DNA of 64,000 nucleotides from Sphagnum compactum (taxonomy: Eukaryota; Bryophyta; Sphagnopsida; Sphagnales). The notes beneath the pieces are model-generated. The model searched no databases. It had not been told where the DNA came from and saw only the letters and a list, made by a program, of their open reading frames with translations. The stretch covers positions 8,304,875 through 8,368,874 of the forward strand of contig OZ234495.1 of assembly GCA_965153455.1 (NCBI GenBank), written 5' to 3'. Of the stretch, positions 1-11,708 are shown piece after piece. Numbering within the stretch: position 1 is the stretch's first letter; the number at the start of each line of letters is the position of its first letter. The translations under genes and the position numbers were made by a program.

Positions 1-1629
1 TGTCTTGGTATCATGGCCTCTTGGCATGTTCTTTCTGCTACAGAAGCCTGCCTGCAACCTAAGTATGTTCCAGCCTTCAAATTATAAAAGTTAGCCACCT
101 ATTATGCTTTGAAATTTTAGTTTCTCTCCTCTTGAAATACTCCTTTGTCCACCACATTGTATTTGGGATTGATAGTACACCCAATACTATGTTCCCAGTA
201 CTCATTATAGAGTTGTAGTTGGTAACCCCAACCCTTTCTTACCAGCAGAAATAGGTTTCTAAGTCATCAACAAGACAGAGACTGTTCCTGAATGAATTCC
301 AAACATTTTGGGCGATTTATAAGATGTTTGTGTTGACGATTTTAGCATTAAGCTTCTAATGCACCATGATTTTCTTTGAACCTTGTAATTACCCCATGAT
401 TTTTTTTGAACCTCTGCCAGGTAGAGTCATTATGTGATGAATTGGTTGTTTGACTGTTTCTCAGCATGAGTCAAGCCAGCAAGACTAAGAAATATATGGG
501 CAATTGGTGATGTTCAATTGTCTGGATTTTGTCAGGTGAATGATTTTGTAGGGTTAGTATTGTTCATGGATATGCTGCATTGCAGCTTGCTTTCTTGCAT
601 TGTATTCTGCATTTCACGACACTAAAACCCCACCAATTGTTGTAATTATAAATCAAATTTATTCCATGAGACTAAGCCATCAAGGGAGCTAAAACACACT
701 TGAGTATCCTCCAACTGAAGCAGAGGAAACATAGGAGCCAAAAAAGAAACTGCTCCCTCCCAACTGCTTGAAATGCTAGAGACTGAACGATGGCAATTTG
801 AAGCTGAAATTTTGCATAAATTCCAATAGGCAAGGATGGATCTTGACATTCCAATGCTTAATGGAATGCATTTGATTTTCAAACGAGCATGATGTGCATG
901 TCTGTACAGAATTTTGTACAAGAAACACCATAATTACACAATTACATAATCGCAGTTGAACCCAATATATATGTTAATGGTATATTGACAAGGCTGAAAA
1001 AGAATCTAAACTACACGAACTTGATGACAAAATCAAGTTTGTTCCACTTGTTTGTATACTAAGACCTAGTTCATGTTGTTACTATGTGAAATCAAAGTGG
1101 TATAATACATATAAAAATTTGTGTATGAAAAGTAGCCAATGAATTTTGTTTGTTCCTCAATATTTATTATTGAGTGCAATGGTTATACTTGATGAAGATT
1201 ATACTTTGTTGGATGTGTGAGGAAACTGATGGCCAAAATAAAAGAAAATATATTGATCATTTGAAAATGCTGTTGTGGTGGATTGGCTAGATCATTTGAT
1301 TAGTTCTCACGACATAAATTTTCATCGTTGTTAATTGACTAGATTTATATGACTAGTCCACTTGCTTTGTTATTAGTGGTATTTCATTTGTGAGAGTCTC
1401 ATTTTCAAGTTTACGAGTGTGGTTTGGGATATGCAAATAAGTAGTAACGGATGTGAGAAATATTGAGGCAAAGCCTAGATACCCAATATTAGAACAATTT
1501 TCACCCACCCCTTTTATTTGGGCCTTTATTGATGTTAACTATTCCCCCATCCCCTACTTATAAAAAAATCACCAAAAATAATTGGACAATATAAAAATAA
1601 TTGTTAAGTGAGAAAATTATTTAAAATGT
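1..1629. other. Intergenic or 3'-flanking DNA, no gene supported
   Basis: The first 600 bases are less AT-rich than what follows and could be the 3' flank of a gene lying off the left edge, but no coding frame of useful length or recognisable motif is present on either strand. The rest is AT-rich, unpatterned sequence. Confidence 0.5.
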
Positions 1630-1755
1630 CACTACTTGGGCCAATCAAACGCAATCATTTTCTTTTCCAAGCCCTTTTGGAGATCACTATGCCATTACTT
1701 GGGCCAATCGAACTCAAATCATTTGCTTTTCCAAGTCCTTTTGGAGATCACTCTC
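1630..1755. repeat. Two-copy tandem repeat, 63-bp unit
   Basis: Two adjacent copies of a 63-bp unit. The word CTTGGGCCAATC begins at 1635 and again at 1698, and both copies end in TTTTGGAGATCACT. The copies differ by a few substitutions. No coding role is apparent. Confidence 0.8.
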
Positions 1756-2640
1756 TTATGCATATTTACATTACAATCTATACTTCATCCAAAAGTATTA
1801 TATAATATGTAGAAATCGTCATTTTTTGGTTTTTGTTTTTGCATTCTTAAGTTTTGCAAAACTTTGTTTGTGTATTTTGTATCCACAAGTCCAAAGTCCA
1901 AATATGGGGTTCGAGTTGATGATTCCAATTTCAATTCCAGTTGCTCTTTATCGACAACAACAAAAATGGTATGTGCATTACTTTGGATGAAGTATATATA
2001 GTCTTTAAGTGGAATAAAAAATTGAGTTTGGGAACCTTGAAAATATGTGGAGGATAGATACTCTCCAAAGGGGCCAAAGAAACGAAATTGACTACTTTCA
2101 ATTAGCTACCACCCATAATCATTTATTTAGCCCAAGGCATGGCACTTAAATAGTCTCTCACTTTATATCGTCCAATTTTTCAAGTTTATAGATGGGGGAA
2201 ATAATCAACACACACTCTATGTTGAATGTAACAAGGGGTGTGTCAGTTTTTTTTTATTGTAAAGGCAAAAGAAGAATTATGAAAACTCAAATATTTCACC
2301 ATATTTGCAAAAATATAATCTTAAAAAAAAAATCCTCTGAAAGAAACCAAAAAAACCTTCAAGATATCATAACTCTATAACCGATCTCGAGTTTCAACAC
2401 AAGCCAAAATATCATCTTTCAAAAACCCTCATATATATTTAAAAAAATAGACCTATTATTATTGTTACCTAGTAAGGGCCTATAAAAATCCCTTAAGCTA
2501 CTATATACTCTATAATGAATCTAAACACAACAATATCCTTAAGGGCCTTGGTAGTAGGCAAGGCCAATATAAACTCTAGTTAGAGGCCCAAAATAGGGGG
2601 AGGGGGTTGGTGGGTGTGAATGGAGATGCTCTTATAATAA
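1756..2640. other. AT-rich intergenic DNA
   Basis: No gene, RNA or clear repeat is visible here. Short open frames are of the length expected by chance. Confidence 0.5.
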
Positions 2641-2820
2641 CACTAGTGACATATGTCCTAAACCCTAAAACCTACACTAGTGATATGTCCTAAAGCCTAC
2701 AACCTACACTAGTGACATATGTCCTAAACCCTAAAACCTACACTAGTGACATATGTCCTAAACCCTAAAACCTACACTAGGGACATATGTCCTCAACCCT
2801 AAAACCTACACATATGTCCT
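2641..2820. repeat. Telomere-like 34-bp tandem array
   Basis: Five units beginning CACTAGTGAC start at 2641, 2675, 2707, 2741 and 2775, followed by a partial unit. Spacing is 34 bp except one of 32. Each unit contains CCTAAACCCTAAAACC, close to the plant telomere repeat (CCCTAAA), and an inverted-repeat-like ACATATGT. Confidence 0.85.
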
Positions 2821-3417
2821 TGATAGCTTGGACTAGCACTTAAGATGATGACTCACTCCCCTTGTGTATTTGGCAAGCAACAAGTAGTACTAGTACTACT
2901 CAACAACACACACAAGAGTTTCAATGATACACTTTGTGTGTGTGTGTGTGTGTGTGAGTACATTTGAGTAAAGAGTATAACATGATGATCTCTTTGCAGA
3001 GCTCTCTGAGGAAAACACACATACAAACAAAACCTAACATGATTGATCATGGCAGTTGGTACCATTTCTCTAACTTACTTGGGAAGGAATTTAATTTTTG
3101 TCGGAACCCAATTAATTATCACTAAAATGTACGGGGCTGAATTGCCAACAATTATGAACTCACTCACACATAAATAACTTAAGACAGATAGATTCCTCAT
3201 GTACCATGCATAAGGTCTTTAAAATTTATTATTATTATTATTATTATTAATAAAAATTATAATTAAAAAAAAAAACAAAACCAAGTGATAAAATCAACAA
3301 CCAACAATGGTCAAAAAAATTTATTTTCTTTCATCACAATTCTTTTGTAAATGGGTGGTTGATTTCCAACGTGTTTTGTTCATATGATAAAAAGATTTGG
3401 TGTCGTGAAGCATGAAA

Positions 3418-3452
<35 letters not shown>

Positions 3453-6400
3453 CAAGTTTGTTTGCACAATGAGCGATTTTTACTTGGAAAATTATATATT
3501 TAGTTTAAGCATATATATATATATATATATATATATAAATTTGCACTTGGATGAGAAAAAAATAAAAATAAAAAATGGTTTAGGCATTAGTTGATATGAG
3601 TTGATCACATTGTATTGGATGTATAGTGCTAGTAACGAGAAAATAAATCAGTTTTGGGCTATGCTTAAGTAGTTACAACGGAAATTTTTGCCTATGAATT
3701 AAAGAAAAACAAAAAAACCTGAAATTGAAATTGAGGTCTTTTGAATTGTGAAGAATAATAATGAATCCAGAATGGGACCAAAGTTTCTAATAATTTAAAA
3801 TAAAAAAATAAAAAATAAAATCATGAACTAAGGGGGTTCTTTTCAAAATTAAAAAAAGAATTGAAGGAATTGGGATTGAAGGTTTTCTTGGGGAAAAGTA
3901 AGAACCAGTGGGCACCCAACATTCAACACATGTAGGTGGAAATAATTAACTAATTAACTAATTAATTAATTATTTTTTGAAGATTCCTGAAAATGGGAAC
4001 ACTCCTGAATTATTTCAAAAAGTTCCGCTAATTTAATTTTCCTTCACAAAATTAATTTATTTCTTTCAAATCAACGGGTTGTACAACCACATGAGAGACA
4101 TTGTAATATTCTACGGCCTAAGAACTTGTCCAACTCAAAAAATGGAACGTTTTCATTGGCAAAATACTCAAAACATTCTTCCTATTTTTTGGGCAACCTA
4201 CTTAGAATTTAGGCCCAAAATTAACAAACAAAATTCTTGAGAATATGCTTTCAATATGTGTATATATATATATAGGGTGGACATGATATGAAAATTGACC
4301 AAAAAAAACAAAAAAAAAAAACATTGAGTCATGAGTCATCAATTCTTGAGGTTTTCTTCTTTACTCTCCCTTCCATTCTCTAGGAAACATCCCATGCCAC
4401 ATAAAATACTTCATCTTAATATTGGATGATCCAAGGGTTCAATCATCATCATCCCAATTCATCTTGACCCAAAAAATTCATATCATTCCAAAATAACAAA
4501 ACTCTTCTTTTCAATAAAAAGACATTGAAATTTGCAATGAATACCCACAACATTATTTCCTTCAATAGTGTTTGTATAAACTTGCTCACAAAGGAGACTT
4601 TTGTTTGAAGAAAACCATCTTTGATCAATCCAAATTACTCGAAGACAAGTTGGAAACTAGCAAGGCTTTTGATAAAAGTTTGGATTAGTTTTCCCCTTTG
4701 CTTGGTGAGACATGAATCCTTCATATGTTGGTCTAACCCTTCACATGTTATCACGCCATATCACAACTTATTAGCTTAGGATTGTTAATGTCCTAAGGTT
4801 AGGCAAATTCAAAATTGGATAGGTAGTAATATTGAAGGATGACAATGAACCCTCCCTCCCTTCGATGAATTTATTTCTCCCCCTTATTCGAGATGATTGT
4901 AATGGACTATGAGGTGCACAAACACCGTCGGCATCAATGCTAAATATGAACATAAATTGATATCAAGTATATGTGCACAATATAGGAACAACCCACACAA
5001 TTGTAATATGTCAATACAATTATACAAAATAATCTTTACAAGGCAATCCAAACATGGACAATGCATATTGTTCCATTTGGTGCATTAGGAGGTAGGCTAG
5101 TGTATAAGGAGGAAGGAGTTCCATGTCTTTGGGCTCTCTTCATTTCTAGAGGTTCTTTTAGCAAATATAGAATTGACAAAATTTTGAAGCTTGTAAAAAG
5201 AATGGAAGAGGATATGTAAGAACTTTTGTTTTGATTTAATAAAGGTTATTAAAGGTACTTATGTTTCATAAAGGTTTGTTGCATGCATGGAGGTTGTGTG
5301 TTTGGAATGCATGAATTAGTTGAAGTGTATGTTTGAAGGGTGCAAGGTGTTGAATGAGGATGAAAAGTTATGTCTATCCTCAAGGGATATGAGTGGATGG
5401 TACTATGAAAAGAAAAAAATTGATGGACTAGATGAAGGGTTGAGTTAAGGTATTCCAACCCTCTTGGATGTGTCAAAGAGTCCAACCTAGTAAAGAGGGT
5501 TAGATAAGAAGGAAACCACTATGGGATAATACCTTGAAGGTCTTTCTAAGAGTGGAAGGGTGATTAGGTCATAGATGTTTAGCATGTTAATTTCCCACTT
5601 AACAATTGTTGTTGACATCATACTCGAGGATGTGTTCTTTGCATCTTCTTCCCACCTTAAGTTGCATTTGTTTGTCTCTTTTGGGGCATATCAAACCTTG
5701 GTGAAAGGGAATTTTGAAATTAGGGGTAATGACTTGGATGTTTGGTTCAAGTTTGGAACAAAATGCTAAAATTTCCAACGGTATCCTTTTTCATTTCCCC
5801 CATCATTGTTCCTCAAGTTCCCAATGACGTGCAAGTTATAATCATTGATAAACTACCTGAAATTTGTCCATTGCGGCTCCAAAAAGTCATACAATTCAAG
5901 TTACCAACAACCACGACAATGTGTAATCGCTAAGCTGATGACAAAATTTCCTATGGTATCATGTCCCAAGGTTGTCATTGGCGATGTTCCCAAAATCTGA
6001 TTACTTCTATCGATTCCTCAAAATTTCCCACACAAAGAAAAACCCAAATTTGTTCCACTAATAATCATGAAAGTTCCCGAATTCAGCCAAAAGTACCCCC
6101 TTGATGTTCTAAACTAGTTATTATCAAAGTTCCCAAATAAATTCATTCGGATCAAGATACTTCAAGTTAACTCAAACATGGGCACAAAAGGTTTGGAAAT
6201 ATTTATAGGAAATACACGATGTAATAAAGTGCAAAGGTATAAGAGCACATATAGATAAGACCTACCCTTACAAAGGTTAACTATTTTAAAGAATAAAAAG
6301 TTGGGGTATCTTGGTGTCCTTGGTGTCACTAAATCCCCTAATTGCAAAAGACACCAAGAGAAAATTAAGTGGGGAAGGTTTTATTACTAATTGGTTGACT

Positions 6401-7355
6401 TGACACTTGACCAATTATTCAACATTGAAAATTTGAATTTTTAAGAAAATCGATGATGAAAATTTGATTAGTATTCCAAATAGGAGCCATACAAAAAAAA
6501 TTGGTAAAAATAGGAGATGGTGTATGTCATGCTTTGTTGGTAAAATCGGAATCCTTATTTTTTTCAAACTAACAATCACAAAATTATTTTGAAAACATGA
6601 ACATGAAACTACGTCATTTCATTGAAATGAAAAAAAAAACAAAACATGAACACAACATGTGGTAAGAAGATTGACAAAACTTAATATGCTAAAAAATATG
6701 CGAAAAACTAAAAGGAACCCAAATACTAACAACTCAACTAACATCAAATATTAAAACCAAAACAAACTTCAAGGAAAACTAGAGGTAAACCACAACGTGC
6801 ACTTGCAAAGTTAAATAACTAAACCCACCACCAATAATTATGTAGCACCCTACTCATATGGTAATATACAACTATGAAAGAGGGCCCCAATAAAACCATC
6901 ATTTGTGGGAGAAAAGACATACCTAATTGTAGTATCATATAAAAGCTCTAATAAAGGGTTAATATGAATAATGGACCTTCTAAGAGGACATCTTGTTGGA
7001 CACTTTTGCTTACTAACTAAATGAAAACATACTTGTCGTGATTTGTAATAAGAATAATAGGGTTTGGGTTCTTCAAGGTATCACGTGTGAACAAGATGTA
7101 AGTTATGAATTGACTTACATTGTCTTCCATGGCATATAATTATTGAAGATATGATACACTTTGATCCAAGTTGAAAGCATTTGCGAGGTCAAATTGTAGA
7201 ACTACCCAATCAAAATGAAGATGAAGAAATGAACAAATTCCGTGCATACCATTACTTTTCAGAACAACATCAGATGGTCTACACAAAATTGTTGAAACAA
7301 TCCGATTATGAAATTGAAGGCAAATTGAAAGTAGCTAATGAAATATACGACTTTT
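2821..7355. other. Long AT-rich intergenic region with microsatellites
   Basis: No gene is supported. Simple repeats seen: (TG)n at about 2935-2956, (ATT)n at about 3225-3250, and two (AT)n blocks at 3421-3450 and 3511-3537. Scattered homopolymer A/T runs make the short open frames uninformative. Confidence 0.55.
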
Positions 7356-8054
7356 CTAATTGCAATAAGTCCCATGCACCTCCAAGGGGGTGCACTCACC
7401 ATAGCCAAAAGTTGGGCAAAAAATCCAATGTTGTGACTTGTGATCAAATGTAGACTTGAAAGAGTTAAGGGATGCCCAAAGAATGCATTCTTTTGAAGAA
7501 TAGTTAAGCTTGCAACTAGGGTTTTTATTATGCATAGAGAATATGTCCATCCTAGTATATGCTTTTGCTAAGTCCCTTACCAAATAAAATCTCGCTTTGA
7601 CCCAAGTTTCCTTTATGTCCAATTTTGCCACAACTTTGGGAGCCATAGAACAAAACACTAGTGTGGAAAGTGGTAAAAGTAAATGCCAAGCCGCAATGTC
7701 CAAGGCATCCTTGCTAGTTAATTTGACTAGAAAATAAAGGAAATTGAATTTTCTCATTGAAGGGCCTTGATGGCAATGAAAGAAATGTAGTTTCATATGG
7801 CATATATATGTCTTAAGACATGATGATATATCATGAGCTCGCCCTCGTGTGAGGGTGTTCATTGTTAAAGCTTTGAATAAATTGTGCATAGATTGACTCA
7901 AGAAGGTGTTAAAAGTTGAGGAAGGAATAGAAGGATGAGATAATGAGAAATAGTCAATATTGGAAGGGAACCTTTGAGGGCAAGAGCACTTGATGGAGAA
8001 GTGTTTATGAAAACTAAACCTCTCTCCCAAGTGAAAGAAGACCTTGACCGTCAA
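7356..8054 (-). other. Unrecognised 232-codon open frame, possibly a transposon remnant
   Basis: An uninterrupted minus-strand frame of 232 codons, the longest in the first 10 kb and unusual for such AT-rich DNA. The translation is not low-complexity, but I recognise no domain, signal peptide or catalytic motif. It has no visible intron boundaries and no supporting neighbours. A second open frame of 90 codons lies on the plus strand at about 7181-7453, partly overlapping. It may be a fragment of a decayed mobile element, a single exon of an unknown gene, or chance. Confidence 0.2.
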
Positions 8055-9329
8055 AGATCATGGTGGCCAATTTTGGTTGCCAGCCAGACTTTGGTTTTGG
8101 CTGGCCATTTCTAGCACCCCCTCTAGCCTTCTTTCCTTGGAAAAGAAATGCAACTTGGTTGCCAAGTAAGCCCTCCCCCAAAAGGCTTAACTAGAGTTGC
8201 CCCCCACCCCTCAAAAGAAGAAGAAGAAGAAGCTTGAGAGTAGCAAGGAACACACTAAAAACCTAATGGAATCATCATCATCTTCATCCCAAAAAAAAGA
8301 ATCCCAAAAAGAAAACCATCATAATAAGTTCATCCCAAAAGAAGCAAAAATACATTACAAATAGGAAAAAAATTACACTACAAAATCAAACATCATCACC
8401 CCCAAAAGTGAGCAAAAAGTACTTTGACAATAGATAAAAAGAACAACACACTAGAAAATCAAAACATCATGAACCCACAAGAAAAAAACTATAAAAGAAA
8501 CTCCATCAAAGCCCAAAAGCTCCAGCACAAATGGGCACCACTGACTAAGAAAAAGAAGGAAACTTCTTCCAATCCAAAATCCAAGATCCAAAACCAGAAA
8601 GGGCTAGAAAAGAAAAAGAGGAGATAAGTGAGATGTCTAGAAAAACTAGAAGAAAAAAGGGATGACATTTCATCCAGGTACACTCATGGTAGGAGTACCT
8701 TGGCAGCTTTGACAATAATTATACTATTTATAATTTTTTTTGAAAATTTCCAAAAAATATTTGGTATGAAAGAAAATAGAGACAATTTTGGAAGAGTCAA
8801 GAATTCTTTGAAATTTTTTGTGTCATTGAATCTTCAACAATTAAGTTATTTAATTAATTGTCAAACATGTGTTGAAGTTGCCCTTGTACTATGGTATTGA
8901 GAAACAAGGACAAGAAGGAAAGGAAATGCAGTTTGAGAAGAAGGTGGGTAATGATTTGTTATGAATAGACCAAGTCATGAAGATGATGCTCACTTGACCA
9001 TGACCACATCAAATTGCATTGTATTCTCCTAGAGACTAGATACTTTACATATATATATATAATTGGGTCCCACACTCTTAGGAGCACACATCCCCAAAAC
9101 ATAGAAAGACTTTAATGAAACCCCTGAACTTTTTTTAGGTCAACTTAGTGAAGGATGATTGGGGGAGGAGGTGGAAAAAGCAAGGGGTGGCCAAAACCAT
9201 GAGAGTTTTGGAACTTTCTTTTTAAGTTCCCAATTGTAAAGGAAACCCACAAAATGATGTAGGAGACTACATTCAAAACACACCCCCTCCCCCCCAAAGA
9301 AAAGAAATCACAAACTCACCCAAAACTTG
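8055..9329. other. Intergenic DNA, no gene supported
   Basis: Contains an A/AG-rich low-complexity stretch at about 8210-8630 and an (AT)n run near 9049. No coding region is recognisable. Confidence 0.5.
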
Positions 9330-9775
9330 CAAACCCATTTCCCCACTTTCTTCCTCAAACCCATTTCTTCTCTAAACCTATTTCCCCCTTTCTTACCTAA
9401 ACCCATTTCTTCTCTAAACCTATTTCCCTCTTTCTTCCTCAAACCCATTTCTTCCCTGAACCCATTTCCCCACTTTCATCCTCAAACCCATTTCTTCCCT
9501 ACACCCATTTCCCCACTTTCATCCTCAAACCCATTTCTTCCCTAAACCCATTTCCCCACTTCCATCCTCAAACCCATTTCTTCCCTACACCCATTTCCCC
9601 ACTTTCATCCTCAAACCCATTTCTTCCCTAAACCCATTTCCCACTTCCATCCTCAAACCCATTTCCCACTTTCATCCTCAAACCCATTTCTTCCCTAAAC
9701 CCATTTCACCACTTTCTTCATCAAACCCATTTCTTCCCTAAACCCATTTCCCCACTTTCTTGAGCAAACTGATTT
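9330..9775. repeat. 43-bp tandem array with G-quadruplex-type motifs on the minus strand
   Basis: About ten units. The word CCTCAAACCC begins at 9437, 9480, 9523, 9566 and 9609 (exactly 43 bp apart), then 9651 and 9676, with diverged units at both ends. On the minus strand a complete unit carries four G-runs of at least three, separated by loops of 4, 4 and 7 bases, which fits the usual G-quadruplex pattern. The middle reads GGGTTTAGGG, one and a half plant telomere repeats. The array ends about 0.9 kb before the start codon of the kinase gene. Confidence 0.9.
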
Positions 9776-10408
9776 CCTCTTTTTAGTTTCCCTAAACCCA
9801 ATTGCCAGGTTTTGGGTATCTAAGGTTAGTTGCTTTCTTTGGAGGTTCCAGAATTTGCCATTGGGGATGGTCAAGAATATGCTGTTAAGTAAGTGGGTAG
9901 TGGGGGGTAGTAGAGTGTGGTGTAGGCAGCCCAAAAAGAAAAAACCCAAAACGAGGGAGGGAAGGTGGGGTGACTCTTAGCTAGTAGTTAGCTGCCTTTG
10001 ATCTGCTTTTCATATGTCTCTCAGATGGTTTTGCTGATTTTGCTTCCCAGAAATTGTATGATCTGATTGTTTGTTTTGTCAATCTTGTGTTTCTTGCAAA
10101 GAAATCTTGTCTGTTTGTGTGTGTCCCTGTGCGAAGAAATCTTGTATGTTTTTGTGTCTCTGTGTGTGAAGAAATCTTGCGTGTGTGCGCGTGTGTTTTT
10201 CTTGGAGTTTGTGGGGAGTTTTCTCCAAGCAGCAAGCAGCAGCAGCAGCAGCTTTGGAGGATTGCAAAGAAGATGGGTGGATGTGTATTTGGACGCTTCA
10301 CAGCTCTCTCTCTCAGATCACATCGTCATCCCCTCTTGAAATTCTGAGCTTGTCTTTCCTTTGAAACATGTCTCCTGCTGTGCAAGGCTGAATGAACCTT
10401 CCAGGGTT

Positions 10409-10444
<36 letters not shown>

Positions 10445-10657
10445 TTGTGTGTTGTGTTTGTTGATGGAATTGGGAGGGGAAGGATTCTGGTCAGTGTAGT
10501 TTGTACTGGTTTTTCGAGCTGGACCCAGTTGTCAGATCACTAAGTTTTGGGTTTTGGGAGCTTTGAAAAACATCAAAGTGGAATTCTTTGGAAATTGTTA
10601 CATGGGAGGAGGAGGAGGAAGAGGAGGAGGAGGAGGAGGAGGAGGAGGGCTACTGCA
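9776..10657 (+). promoter_or_regulatory. Probable promoter and 5' leader of the USP-kinase gene
   Basis: The sequence shifts from AT-rich to GT- and GA-rich, as in a transcribed leader. It includes three copies of a 35-bp unit starting AAGAAATCTTG at 10099, 10134 and 10169, a (GA)n run at 10411-10439, and a (GGA)n run at about 10600-10648 ending just before the ATG at 10658. The transcription start cannot be placed from sequence alone. Confidence 0.5.
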
Positions 10658-10830
10658 ATGAGTTCTCCCATGCCTGGTGGCCGCTTGAGGAGGGGTAACA
10701 ATGGTATTCCTGACTTGAACAACCACAATGATAGCGGAAGAAGGAGAAGAAGCATCATCAACAACAACAACAACAACTTCTCCACACCATCACCACCAGA
10801 TGCTGCTGCACACACCAGTGTTACACCTAG

Positions 10831-10861
<31 letters not shown>

Positions 10862-11671
10862 GCAGGAGGCAGTCACTACTACTCTAGTGTTTCTTCTAGT
10901 GCTGTAAATGGAGGAGGAGTCTCCAAGTTCTTAGAGAAAGTGGTGGTTGCTATTGACTCCAACAAAAAGATCACCAAAAATGCTCTAGAATGGGCACTCA
11001 CCAATGTGTTGGTGCACTCGGGCGAAACCATCATTCTTCTGGTTCTCCTTCCCACCCAAAAGCCAGGTAACCAAACATACCCACATCATTGCTTCCAAAA
11101 TTCCCTTGTCCATTGAAGAATGAAGAAGAAGAAGAAAAAGAAAAAGAACTCCTCATGAGTTTTGTCCAGAATCCCTTTCCCTTTTCCATTGCATAAGAAG
11201 AAGCAGCAGCATGGGGGTTTGTCCAAAATCCTTTGCATAGAAGAAGAAGAAGAACAACAAGAAGAAGCTCCTCATGTGCTCATCATCATACATGTCTGCT
11301 GCTGCAGGCATTTTTGCCTCTCCTTCTTCTGCTTCTGATATCATCTTCCTCCTCTGTCTCCATCCCTTCAAAAGTGATTTGCAGTTTTGTGTTGTTTTTG
11401 GTTTATGGGTATGACTGGTTCTTCCAGTGCACAGAAAGTGGGGTTTACCAATTCCATTTCAAATCTTGGGGAAGAGGTGGGGATCGGCGGCTGCTGATCA
11501 GGGGTTACCAGCTGCTGGTGTTGCTTCTTCTTCCAAAGGGATAACCAAAAATGAGGTTGAGAAAAATCTCCATCATTCCTGTATGTTGATGGTGGAGGAG
11601 CTTCAAGTGATCTATGCTTCAAAGAAGGTGCTTTATCTATCATCCACAAAGAGGTTTTCTTTGTGTGAAAA

Positions 11672-11708
<37 letters not shown>

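Noticed and set aside
9330-9775. CRISPR-like direct repeats
   Set aside because: Units are contiguous with no unique spacers; this is a plant minisatellite.
10547-10657. N-terminal extension of the kinase with a poly-Arg tract
   Set aside because: It begins at TTG, not ATG. The Arg tract is a (GGA)n repeat in the leader; the first in-frame ATG is 10658.
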